From Oegoconia quadripuncta (taxonomy: Eukaryota > Arthropoda > Insecta > Lepidoptera > Autostichidae): a DNA stretch of 64,000 nucleotides. The notes beneath the pieces are model-generated. The model was not told the DNA's origin, did no database searches, and saw nothing but the letters and a program-made list of their open reading frames with translations. The position numbers and the translations under genes were made by a program. The stretch lies in contig OX438748.1 of the NCBI GenBank assembly GCA_949316235.1, forward strand, positions 4,591,001 through 4,655,000, given 5' to 3'. Positions 54,924 to 64,000 of this stretch are shown here, piece by piece. The stretch's first letter is position 1; each line of letters begins with the position of its first letter.

Positions 54924-55790
54924 CTCATTTCTTTTTGTATTTTGTAGACAGTTCTACTTTTTTCCTTTTCGGTACCTTCTACTTATTGTATATATGTATA
55001 TCTACCAGCAACGAATTTTCTTAAAGCCCTCTCTCTGACTTATGAACTTTTCTTATTTTTGTAGGTAGCCTTCCGTTTTCTCTTTTCCGGTACTACTTCT
55101 TGAGCTTCAGCTACAGTTTTTCTAAGAGCCCACTCCCTGTCTCTATGGGTTTTTCTGGGAGGCTTTGATGTTACAATTTTTGCCGTAAAATAATAAAACA
55201 TCGTTACGAATAAAGCCAATATTGAAAAATTTAATTAACTGAAGACTTGGCTGTATGGGCTTAATTTTCTTTGCTGTCTTTTCTAGATTTTTTAGTTATT
55301 CCTTGATTCATACACCAAACACTACTTATATTCCAAATTTGAAGCTTCTAGGTCTGCTAGAAGTGCCTTAGAATTTTGATGATCGGTGAGTCAGTGAGTG
55401 ACAAAATTAAGAAATTTGACCCGTTATAATTCTTAAAAATACTGGTTCAAATTGAATGAAATTTTAAATATACGTGTATTTACAATGCCTGCATAGTTAC
55501 TGAAAATTTCAGTCTTCTCTTTTTATCCACAACGAAGTTACAGGGGGTCGAAAATGGTCTGAATTGCTTCGAGAAAAGGATGGTACGGCCGTGACGCTTT
55601 TTGCTCGACTTGGTGGGGGCACGGCCGTGCCCCCAGATACGCTATAGGGCTGGCAGCTTTCTTTGCTTTCTCTCACTCTCAACGCATTATTGCGATGTAA
55701 ATATACTCTTTTTTTTGTAATTTTTATGAAAACCTATTTTTAAGTCATTATTTACATTTGGGCCAATGATTATATATTCTAATCTAATAA
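54924..55790. other. No recognised gene; GC-rich palindromic patch near 55.6 kb
   Basis: T-rich sequence follows the palindrome. 'gatgatcggtgagtcagtga' near 55379 and 'tacagggggtcgaaaatgg' near 55541 have a repeat-like character, and 'gggggcacggccgtgccccc' at 55615-55634 is a perfect 20-bp palindrome. I cannot assign a family. Confidence 0.4.
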
Positions 55791-55952
55791 ATATATTGTA
55801 GAATTAATGTCTGCCCGCATCCTCTTATTAGAAATTGGTAGTCCTTCTTGTACTTGTGATTAAATATTTGAAGATATAATAGTTATATCTTACCAGAAGG
55901 ACTACCAATTTCTAATAAGAGGATGCGGGCAGACATTAATTCTACAATATAT
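55791..55952. repeat. Perfect 58-bp inverted repeat
   Basis: Left arm 55791-55848 starts 'atatattgtagaattaatgt' and right arm 55895-55952 is its exact reverse complement. The 46-bp spacer is AT-rich. No mismatch found by eye, so it formed recently or is kept uniform. No second copy in the window. Confidence 0.9.
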
Positions 55953-56245
55953 AGGTCGATCTTACTAGTACAGGCTCCGTATTACGTTGACCCAAAATAT
56001 TATTGGAGTATTTTCCCGATCAATCTCATTAGATTGTTGATTTACTTGAGGATTTTTCTCTCAATTGATGGCGTCACTTTTTGAAGTATTGTGATTACTG
56101 TAACAGACGTTACCGTGACCAGACAAATGAAGTGGTATAGTGTATCTAGAAATTCAGGGGTTGCTCTTTTTAAATAAGTATTTATACAAATTTATGATTC
56201 GACAAAGAAAAATAAGAATACAATAGACTGGATATCACTAGCGGT
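55953..56245. other. No recognised feature
   Basis: No coding sequence or family match seen. Confidence 0.4.
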
Positions 56246-56520
56246 TCATGTCCACGCATTCTTATCATCTAGATAGTCAGAAATTTTAAATTTGACATAT
56301 AGTTTCGGGTTAATGGTGGTTTTAAATTTATTTAAAGACAAATTTTGAATGGCTCCTGGAACTTTATTATAAAAGCGTCTACATTTTCCTTTGAATGACT
56401 TACTGACTTTGTGTAAGCGACTGCTACGAACAGCAAGTTTATTTTTATATCTTGTATTTACATTGTATATTTTACTATTTTTCCTAAACAATTGCAGATT
56501 CTTTTTTACGTACCTACATT
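56246..56520 (-). pseudogene. Non-LTR reverse transcriptase C-terminus fragment
   Basis: Minus frame: 'NVNTRYKNKLAVRSSRLHKV', 'SKSFKGKCRRFYNKVPGAIQ', 'NLSLNKFKTTINPKLYVKF', stop at 56246. '..TR....L..P..RL.K...SF...G.R.YN.LP..I..L....FK..L...L' is a common C-terminus of CR1/Jockey-group reverse transcriptases. Nothing upstream of this tail remains. Its 5' side faces the plus-strand RNase H fragment that begins about 65 bp away. Confidence 0.7.
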
Positions 56521-56584
56521 TTAGTTTTCGTAAATATATTGCGATGCCAAAACTAATATATTGATTTCCTGGAATTTATTCCTC

Positions 56585-57470
56585 AGAGATACTTTATTTC
56601 TTGGGAAACATGCCTCCATATTCCAAGCAGAGGTATACGCCATATTAGAGTGTGCGGAAATCATTCTACACAAACGCTACGTCAGCCATACCATCTACAT
56701 CCACTTAGATAGCCAGGCGGCTCTTTTGGCCCTAGACTCAGACAAAATTGTCTCAAGGCTGGTTGAAAACTGCAGGCTTACTTTAAATACCCTGTGCAAA
56801 ACAAACAGGGTCTTTCTTCGTTGGGTCCCGGGGCACGCAGGCATCGAAGGCAACGAAAAAGCCGACGAACTAGCGAAATTGGGGGCTAGCGGATCTCAGT
56901 ACGGCCCTGAGCCTTTCTGCGGCATCTCAAAAAGCCTAATTCGCTTTACCCTAAGGAACCGGTGCACCCAAGCAGCTCTTAAACTCTGGACGAACACGCC
57001 AGGTTTAACACACTCCAAATCACTAATCAAAGCCTTCAACAAGAAGGCGGCCGGCGAAGCGCTGGCACTCAGTAGGAACAATTTACGCATTCTCACAAGG
57101 GCACTAACGGGCCACTGCTGTCTGAGCAAACACATGCTCAACATAGGGCTCCGAGAAACAGAAATGTGCAGATTTTGCCTCCTCGCAGAGGAAACACCTG
57201 CACATCTGCTGTGTGAATGTGGCCCGCTAATGCGTAAACGCAATATCCACCTGGGCAGCCACTTATTACACCCGGATGAGATAAAAACCATCGGTGCCAG
57301 GAAAATTATCCAATTCCTCAAAGAGGCAAACCTGAGCAACGAACTGTAGGTTAGTGGCGATCACAATAGATCGGCAACGGTCGCAGTGATACAGGTCTCC
57401 GTTGACCTGCAACAGCCACATACACATACAATACAATACTTTATTTCTGTGCAATAAAGAATAAGATAAT
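56585..57470 (+). pseudogene. Non-LTR retrotransposon RNase H and C-terminal domain, 5'-truncated
   Basis: An open frame to 57349 encodes an RNase H domain: 'FQAEVYAILECAEI' (Glu24 of the frame), 'IYIHLDSQAALLAL' (Asp50) and 'WVPGHAGIEGNEKADELAK' (His92, Asp102). The first catalytic Asp (usual DGS block) is missing because of 5' truncation. A C-terminal zinc knuckle follows: 'CRFCLLAEETPAHLLCEC' (from residue 203). RNase H after a reverse transcriptase and before a CCHC-like knuckle is the layout of I/LOA/R1-like LINEs. The 3' UTR ends near 'ctgtgcaataaag'. 250 codons without a stop suggest a fairly recent insertion, but no promoter, endonuclease or polymerase part is present. Confidence 0.85.
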
Positions 57471-57902
57471 ACGGAACAGTCATTGCTCGACTCCCGACTC
57501 GAATTTGGCCAGTTTATTAACATCCAAAGTAATCCAAGCGAGCGTTTTCAACCTGTTATAAAATCGCACTTTTACTTCGGATTAAAAGGACGCATCAAAT
57601 AAAATCATCCCGAGTGGAATCTAAGCATAGGTGTCTGTATTTTATGATGCATAAAACTTTTACACCTTTTCAAAATGGGGGTAGGGAATAAAAGTGGTGG
57701 GGCGGGTCGTGGCGTTTTTATTGGGCATAAAATTTGTAATTTATGAGACTGGATGGACGAGATATCGCGGCTATCGTTAGATGGACCAAAGGGATTTACA
57801 TAGATCTGTGGGCAATAAAAGTTACTCACGAAAATTACTGTGACCATGATCTGCCATCTTGTCTTCGTAAAACCCTATTTATATGTGTTTAACTCGCGCG
57901 TT
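57471..57902. other. No recognised feature
   Basis: No coding sequence or family match seen. Confidence 0.4.
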
Positions 57903-58084
57903 AAGACATGGAGTCCCAATTTAGGAAGCCCGGGTTCGATTCCCAGGCAGGCCATGTACCAATGAGTTTTTTAATTTAATTTAATTACTTATGTGCATTT
58001 ATCCGACTGCTCTTAAACGGTGAAGGAAAACATCGTGAGGAAACCAGCATGCCTGAGAAATGAAATTCAAAGGCATGTGAATGT
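57903..58084 (+). mobile_element. SINE D, both ends incomplete
   Basis: 'ggagtcccaatttaggaagc', 'ccgggttcgattcccaggca', 'ggccatgtaccaatgagttt', 'ccgactgctcttaaacggtg', 'attcaaaggcatgtgaa'. The last third is missing, with repeat E following. Confidence 0.8.
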
Positions 58085-58117
58085 ACTATACGGTATCTAT
58101 TCCAAAGCAAAGTTTTA

Positions 58118-58330
58118 TCTCAGAGAGTTTCCTGCGTCATTTCTTCTCTGTGACTAAATACTTAACGTTTCCAAATCTACCGCATGCAACGCCCTAAGCC
58201 GAGGTTGAAACCCCCGTGGGCGCCCTTAGGCGTCGGTTGTAAAACACCTTTTTGCTTGCTGTTGACACAGCTGCGGCTTTTACGTGCTGGTGACGTTAGA
58301 CTGAGCGCTCCCGCGCTTGCTCCCTTGCGT
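58118..58330 (+). repeat. Repeat E copy
   Basis: 'agagagtttcctgcgtcatt', 'catgcaacgccctaagccga', 'gtgggcgcccttaggcgtcg' and 'gactgagcgctcccgcgctt' correspond to 31190-31415. The B-box-like word is altered here ('aggttgaaacccc'). Confidence 0.55.
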
Positions 58331-59379
58331 AAAGTTATAAACATATTAGCCTACCAGAAGTAGTCATTAATCTAAAAGAAAAACAACAAAAGAACTAATT
58401 CTGGAATTTGAGAGCAATCCCCCGCCGCTTAATAAAGAAATGTTTCCAGAACAGAAACAAATTTATATAGGTGAATTTATTTAACTATAAGTACTTACCC
58501 AAAACAGCTATGTAGACATGAAGTAGCAGTGTTGTAATCAATAACATTGTTAATAATCAGGTTTAAACTTAATGCATTTTTCCGTTTTCTACTAAAATAG
58601 TTGATAAAAGTGCGCCTTTCTTTTTGAAAAGGACCTTCTTATAATTACTGAACGTTAACGTTTGTTTATCTTAATAATTGTTTTGTCTCCCAGAAACTTG
58701 GGAAGTTTTTTTTTATGTAAAAACTTACTTCTCGTGTGACGTGTGATTTTTTTAAATTTTTTATAATTTTTGGATTGATTGAAATGTATGTAATCAAGGA
58801 CTTAAGTCGAACCAGTGACCATTTAGTAAAGTAATAATCAGAGTATCTAATCATTGCACCAATCAGGTCGTCATCTCTTCTTTACACTTAGGAGATTTTT
58901 CGACATTAAATAAATGACTGTTATAAATGATTCTTTACTTGTTATTTGTTTGACATAAATATTTTATTAATTCAATACGAATGAATATTATGTTATAATA
59001 TTTTTATTTGCTTGTATTTTGACATCATAATGTGATCGAATGTTTTATTGGCAAATATGTTTTAAGTCTTTATATTTTATTGCCTATTTACTTTATTTTC
59101 AATCGCCACCTACATATATATAGTAATAAGTGATAGCATTGTACTGTGAATGCAAAACATCTGCAAATTCGTTACCCAAACTTACATGCAATAAATTCAT
59201 TTTATTTAATTTGTCATAAATATGACACCCTGAATACAAGCATTTACCATTCAAATTCTCATCTCTTTCTCGTAATTTTTACATTCATACAAATGGTATA
59301 TTTGAATAATTTTTAAAGTTCGACACTCTCGGGGGTATCATGAAGCCATGTCATGAAGTGTGTGGTTTTGTAGTTTTGT
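58331..59379. other. No recognised feature
   Basis: A decayed SINE head may lie at 58797-58875 ('attgcaccaatcaggtcgtc'). Otherwise nothing assigned. Confidence 0.4.
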
Positions 59380-59518
59380 CGATACCCTGCCCTTTAACCG
59401 GGACCGACAACGTGCCTTCCGAAGCAAGGAAGCACTCGTATTAAAATGCCACTAGCGGTCACCCATCCACAGTCTGACCGCGCTAGACCTTACTTATCTC
59501 TGCTAATCAGATCCTCTA
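59380..59518 (-). mobile_element. 5S-rRNA-derived SINE head
   Basis: Reversed, it reads 'gcgcggtcagactgtggatg', 'ggtgaccgctagtggc', then 'cttcggaaggcacgttgtcg', 'gtcccgg'. 'GATGGGTGACCGC' and the preceding 'GCGCGGT' are hallmarks of 5S rRNA, and the following 'cttcggaaggcacg' is shared with 44140-44170. It is cut on its head side and joins a SINE A fragment. Confidence 0.65.
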
Positions 59519-59640
59519 AGTCAGAAATAAGATAGCCCGAATATTTGGGTTACCGGGTCTTTACGCTTCCACGTCGACCTCATCTTCACTTAACTCAGGT
59601 GTGATTGAGGGCAAGTACTAACCCGTTGTGCATAAAAAAA
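59519..59640 (+). mobile_element. SINE A, 3' fragment
   Basis: 'gtcagaaataagatagcccg', 'gggttaccgggtctttacgc', 'acctcatcttcacttaactc', 'aggtgtgattgagg', 'acccgttgtgcat' and poly(A). Only the last third of the SINE. Confidence 0.85.
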
Positions 59641-60525
59641 CAGTAACAAAAAAAATCAAAACGAATAGCCACTGCGCCAGTGATTGCGCATTGCTTTTGC
59701 TTTGCTTTAATTGCTTCAAAACTCCAATCACAGGCCTTTCACAACGTTAGCAAAAAATGTCTCTACCCTTAAAGCGTCTCATTTACATCGTTTCAAAACA
59801 TCACACAGTGCGACGAGACGTGACTACCAAACGTGAGAGCGAACTGGGAATGTACCTATAAATCAGCTGCCAATCTACAAAGGAGGCTGTCTTCAATCAT
59901 TGCGGGATTCCGACGCGACATCCCATTTCCGAACGACTCTGTTGTAACGTGGAGTCATGAAACCACGTAGATGTGTTGCGCGAGCTGTAAATTCAGCCAG
60001 AGTAAAGATGATTATTATTAAGAGCCCATAGTGTCCCACTGCTGAGCAAAGGCCTCCCTCATCTGTTTCAATCGTTTTTGTACTTGGCGAGCACAAACCA
60101 TCCCTTATTAAAACTGTCAAGTTCGTCTCTGCCACGTTTGCGTCTGGCGGTTGTAGGAGTACAAATAGTGGATGCATTTGCCCACAACTCGCACGGCATG
60201 AGGCCCACGTGAAATTAAAGTAAAGATAAAATGTTAAATTTAAAACCGCTGACTACATTAATGGAACAAAAGATTATATCGTTCATATAGATAGAGATGG
60301 GGCTACAAGCTAAATGTGTTCGAATGGGCTTAATCGATTTCCATTAAACATGGCTAAAACATAATATCTCCGGGTTTAATCTGAAATATAAAATAATTGT
60401 AAATTCAGAACCATAGACTTAGTATATATCAGAACACCCTCGAAAGACTATGGTACCATCGAAATACACCTGATGAAAATCGGTTAAGCCAAAATATAGG
60501 AAGATATTTAGGTTTTAACACACTT
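59641..60525. other. Mostly unassigned; retroelement tail at 60005-60100
   Basis: 'tcccactgctgagcaaaggc', 'ctccctcatctgtttcaatc' (60030-60075) is like the reversed 3' end of RTE-type elements and shares 'ctgctgaac/gcaaaggcctccct' wording with 37750. The rest shows nothing recognisable. Confidence 0.45.
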
Positions 60526-60854
60526 GACCGCCTCCGTGGCTCAAGGTAAACAACATTGGTTTCATGATTCGGACGTCGCGATTCCGATCCCCAGCGGGGT
60601 ACATGTTTAAGTACTCGGTTTGGTTGGTGGTAGAACATTTTAAATGTCCACCTGGCTAGCTACCACCATCTTATCTAAATCTGCCGCCGAGCAGCAATGT
60701 TAATAGCATCGTTGTGTTCCGGTTGTCAGAGATAAGATAGCCAGTCCCCCAAATGTGTTGGGGTTTACCCAGTACGCTTCCACCTTCGACCTCATCTTCA
60801 CTTAACATCAGGTGTGATTGAGGTCAAGTACCCATCCGTTGTACATAAAAAAAA
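60526..60854 (+). mobile_element. SINE A, full length
   Basis: Head 'gaccgcctccgtggctcaag', then a B-box with changes ('gattccgatccccagcgggg'), complete body and poly(A) after 'gttgtacat'. Confidence 0.9.
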
Positions 60855-61171
60855 TTGAGTTTGGTCTATCTGGATCAGTCGTGCCCTCCATATGGCCAGA
60901 AAAGCAGTGCCTAGCTAATTGCAGGCTTTCCTTGAAATGCATTGTGAAGGTAGCTGATTCATACTGAGGTGAATAGAAATATGATAAACAGTTGTGAGGA
61001 TTTCTATAAAGAATAAGTTATTATTTTGTAGTTGTATCTTTTTCTTGTTTAATAGCAAATTTTATCATGCTGCCTATCATGTGACAAAACGTCACTGATC
61101 TGGATGATGTCATCGTTTGTTGCCTCGGGAGTTTCCTAATTTTTCAATTTAAAGTTATCGATATAACGTAG
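60855..61171. other. No recognised feature
   Basis: No coding sequence or family match seen. Confidence 0.4.
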
Positions 61172-61173
61172 TA

Positions 61174-61597
61174 TCAGGTCCTTACCTATGAAATAGGCGT
61201 TTTGTATGAAGAATTTCAAAAAGACTGTTTTCTCCATACAGACATTTTTGTTTTTTTTTTTTGGGAACGGCAAATCCAAATTTAGCTAAACTTTGTTTGT
61301 ATTATCGGATAACATTAAGTTAAGTATAGGCAGCGTAAATTTTTAAAAGTAACCGCTTTATAAAAGTTTCATCCCATCTAAGAAATGATTATGGGAAGCA
61401 CATGAAAAGAGCTCTGATCCAATTTTTTTCATTGTGTGATTTAGCCCAGAAATTAAAAAATATTTCATATGAAACCTTGAAATAATATTCCATTTTCCAA
61501 ATAAAAAACAAATTTGGATATAGCTTTGAAAATCGCAGGAATTGGTAAATATATTTAACGCAGAAAAAAAACTCCAATTTCATAGGTAAAGACCCAA
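61174..61597. mobile_element. MITE family M, copy 3 (424 bp)
   Basis: Ends 'tcaggtccttacctatgaaa' and 'tttcataggtaaagacccaa', flanked by TA (61172-61173 and 61598-61599). It has the full-length body like copy 1 and slightly better terminal matches. Confidence 0.85.
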
Positions 61598-61872
61598 TAT
61601 TTATCTAACAAGTTTCCTTGATCTATGTTACACCATTAAAATGATAGATAAATTGCTGAGTTTTCTCAATAACCTGTAACACCGACTTCTAGGAACACTA
61701 CATGTATGTCGTCGGCAGATCTTTGAAGTAGCCATTCCATTGAAAGCCTAGGCGGATTATAATGTATGGCGGACATTTCCGCTTTTATAGAAAACCTTGC
61801 TCAGAGCAGATTTTATTCAATAGTACATTGTTATGGAGGAGCGAGACTCCCTGACACAAGTATTTCAATACT

Positions 61873-61945
61873 TACAATACAATACAACATAACACAACAC
61901 AACACAATACAATACAATACAAACACACTTTATTGCACAAAGGGA
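61873..61945. repeat. (acaat)n-like simple repeat and reversed retroelement terminus
   Basis: 'acttacaatacaatacaaca', '..cacaacacaatacaatac' pentamer-based repeat, followed by 'acactttattgcacaaag'. The latter is like the reversed '..tgcaataaag' end seen after the RNase H element at 57445-57460. Confidence 0.6.
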
Positions 61946-62324
61946 GAATGTACATTTTAAAAAGCACAATACTAAAAGAGTACCATTAGTACATACTAGG
62001 AAGTCTCAACCATGTTCATTTTAATGTAGTACTATGAAATAAAAACAAATTTGAATTGAATTCCATTTGATGGCTAATTTAACTAATTGCCTACGACATA
62101 TACCTACATCGTATTCCTTGAAGTGTAGAGATTAGAGATCATTGAAAAATTCAGAGATTATCTTCAGGTAAATAGGTTTTTCATGTGCTTGTGGAGCTGC
62201 CATTTTAATGGAGTAACATTGATCAAAGAAACTAGTCAGATGATACTCGATTACAATGAAAATATTATCTTAATATGAACCTAATCCTTTTTATATACAT
62301 TTATTCTAATATTTATAAAAAAAT
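61946..62324. other. No recognised feature
   Basis: No coding sequence or family match seen. Confidence 0.4.
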
Positions 62325-62535
62325 TAATTTAATTAGTTATGTGCATTCATCCGACTGCTCTTAAACGGTGAAGGAAATCGTGAGGAAACCTGCATGTCTG
62401 AGAAATAAAAATTCAAAGGCATGTGAAGTTCCCAATCCGCATTGGGCCAGCGTCATGGACTGTGGCCAATACTCCCTCATATATGAGGGAAGGCCCATAT
62501 CCCTGCAGTGGGATGTTTACGGGCTGATGATGATC
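62325..62535 (+). mobile_element. SINE D, 5'-truncated
   Basis: 'ttagttatgtgcattcatcc', 'gactgctcttaaacggtgaa', 'attcaaaggcatgtgaagtt', 'cgcattgggccagcgtcatg', 'ccctgcagtgggatgtttac' and a short (gat)n tail. The tRNA head is absent. Confidence 0.85.
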
Positions 62536-62559
62536 ATATAACAATATTATCTAACTAAT

Positions 62560-62720
62560 ATTATAAATGCGAAAGTTTGTTTGTTTGTTTATTTGTTGCG
62601 CAATCACGGGAAACGGTTGAACGGATTTGGCTGAAATTTGGTATATAGGTAGAACATACCATTTTTTATATATAGGTATTTTTTATCCCGATAAAGTGAG
62701 TAGTTCCCGCGGGATAATCA
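62560..62720 (+). repeat. Dispersed repeat I
   Basis: 'aatattataaatgcgaaagt', (ttgt)n, 'gcgcaatcacgggaaacggt', 'tgaacggatttggctgaaat' and 'ttggtatataggtag'. The plus-strand counterpart of 1155-1310. Confidence 0.6.
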
Positions 62721-63292
62721 AATTTCCTCGATTAAGTTGTCAACCTTAGTATTTCCATTATGTACACAATTTTTGTTAAAAGTCGGGTCGAGAATAACAG
62801 ATAAATACGTAAACGAAACCACTGCACTACTGAATTTATTAGATTTCGTGGGCTTACAGCAGTCAGCTCTATTCAAGCGGCAAGTAACAGGTTCACTGTT
62901 CACGAGAAACTAGCGAGAATTGCGTCATAGATTTTTGTCACAAAATATTAAGAATGAAATGAAAAATGAAACGAGCCGTGGGAATTCTATATACATTGTA
63001 AGACCATAATATTAAATAAAAAGTTTAAGAGAGACAAGATATTAAAAGTATTAAAGAATCTTCCTCGGGGAGGTATGGCTGAAAGAAAAACTTGTTTCAT
63101 TATACGAGACTTAGAGCGGACTTCGCCGGGACATGAATAAAAGTGTTCCAGCATGAGAGAAAGTTTATGTTAAGAAGTGTTGTATTGGTATTTATACGTA
63201 TCCATTTATTTAAATATTTACGTCCGTTTTAAGGGATCACTGGAAAGAAAAGTTGCATAACAACCTATATTTTTCCAAAATAAACATAATTT
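62721..63292. other. No recognised feature
   Basis: No coding sequence or family match seen. Confidence 0.4.
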
Positions 63293-63588
63293 TAACCGCC
63301 TCCGTGGCTCAATATAAACAATATAGGGTTTACGACTCGGAGGTCGCAGGTTCGATCCCCAGCGGGTTACATGTTTAGTATTCGGTTTGGTTGGTGGTAG
63401 GGCATTATAAATATCCGCCTGGCTAGCTACCACCATCTTATCTAAATGTTCCGGTTGTCAGAGATAAGATAGCCAGTTCCCAAATATTTGGGTTTCCGGG
63501 TCAGTACGCTTCCACCTTCGGCCTCATCTTCACTTAACATCAGGTGTGATTGAGGTCAAGTGCTAACCCGTTGTGCATAAAAAAAAAG
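63293..63588 (+). mobile_element. SINE A with internal deletion
   Basis: Complete head 'taaccgcctccgtggctcaa', B-box 'aggttcgatccccagcggg', 3' end and poly(A). About 35 bp between 'cttatctaaat' and 'gttccggttgtcagag' (the 'ctgccgccaagcagcaatg' segment) are missing. Confidence 0.9.
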
Positions 63589-63864
63589 AAAAAAACATGA
63601 TCGTAATAACTCGACTGATTAAGGTTGGAGTTGACCATGCGCTTCGATCAATTTGTGATTGTTAGGTTGGGGTTTTGCTTACGCTACCTCCGACTCCGGT
63701 CTAAACTAATTGAGATTTCGTTTGTTTATAAAATTTTATAGATAGGCATTTATAAGCTTAGTTGGGTTTTGATAATTTTTTTTTTCAAAGTTTAATTTTA
63801 AATATTAAAAAAGAACACGTTAGTAACTGTTTTTGATTTTTTTTTCGTCGAGAGCAAGGTATTC
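63589..63864. other. No recognised feature
   Basis: No coding sequence or family match seen. Confidence 0.4.
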
Positions 63865-64000
63865 CTATAAAATCCTACAACCTTGGGATCTTCAAGAGTA
63901 GGTTGAATAGGCATCTACAGAGATCGCATGCTGCGTCTTCGGCCACATCGTCACTTTTTCATCAGGTGAGATTGTGGCCAACGCGTATCTAGCTAATCAT
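63865..64000 (+). pseudogene. LINE K 3' end fragment (runs off the window)
   Basis: 'cctacaaccttgggatcttc', 'aagagtaggttgaataggca' and 'catcgtcactttttcatcag', 'gtgagattgtggcc' match LINE K at 19550-19665 and the fragment at 11126. It encodes the 'YNLGIFKSR' block. Confidence 0.75.

Noticed and set aside
56896..57339. 147-aa minus-strand open frame
   Set aside because: Antisense shadow of the RNase H coding sequence.
1..64000. CRISPR array, operons, ribosome binding sites
   Set aside because: The window is eukaryotic by content (SINEs, LINEs, an intron). No direct-repeat/spacer arrays of CRISPR type are present.

Overview
The window looks like gene-poor, repeat-rich, AT-rich insect DNA, most likely from a moth or butterfly. 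The main reason is the repeat content: several tRNA-headed SINE families present in many diverged copies, 5S-rRNA-like SINE heads, C-terminal fragments of non-LTR retrotransposons of types I know as common in Lepidoptera, and mariner and piggyBac DNA transposons. I see no ordinary host protein-coding gene. The order-level assignment is inference from repeat types; no species can be named.

Three open reading frames are clearly real proteins. (1) An uninterrupted mariner transposase of 353 aa on the minus strand at 8.2-9.3 kb, with the D,D34D triad and matching terminal inverted repeats. (2) An uninterrupted piggyBac-family transposase at 45.6-47.6 kb. Its true start seems to lie in a small upstream exon (45558-45591) joined over a 257-bp intron with clean splice signals, giving 602 aa. 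The element is bounded by 14-bp imperfect inverted repeats (45382 and 48154) and a 4-bp flanking duplication CTAT rather than the usual TTAA. (3) A 5'-truncated RNase H plus zinc-knuckle C-terminus of a non-LTR retrotransposon at 56.6-57.35 kb.

The rest is a mosaic. SINE A (about 330 bp, head 'accgcctccgtggctca') has 13 full or partial copies. SINE B (about 270 bp, head 'gacgacctgtttggtgtag') has about 11, SINE C at least 4 and SINE D 6. Two 5S-rRNA-like SINE heads lie at 44.2 and 59.4 kb. Dead LINE C-termini from RTE/CR1/Jockey/R1-like elements are scattered at about 1.9-3.9, 11.1, 14.7, 18.7-19.7, 20.7, 24.5, 27.1, 30.2, 36.4, 50.1, 56.2 and 63.9 kb. Two MITE families with TA target duplications have three copies each.

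The most unusual items are foldback structures. A Tc1/mariner-like 3' end is duplicated in inverted orientation with near-identical arms of about 680 bp (15601-17253). A palindrome with arms of about 316 bp lies at 54169-54923. There is a perfect 58-bp inverted repeat at 55791-55952, a perfect 34-bp one at 49265-49353, and a miRNA-precursor-like hairpin at 44862-44961. A MITE at 18.7-20.0 kb holds two successive LINE insertions with readable target duplications, and a second MITE copy at 23.4 kb, in the opposite orientation, carries the same LINE poly(A)/MITE junction. A SINE A copy at 34.4-35.4 kb is split by a 665-bp insertion of unknown type that ends in two copies of a 14-bp palindrome. 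Long stretches between these features hold nothing I can recognise and are listed as such.
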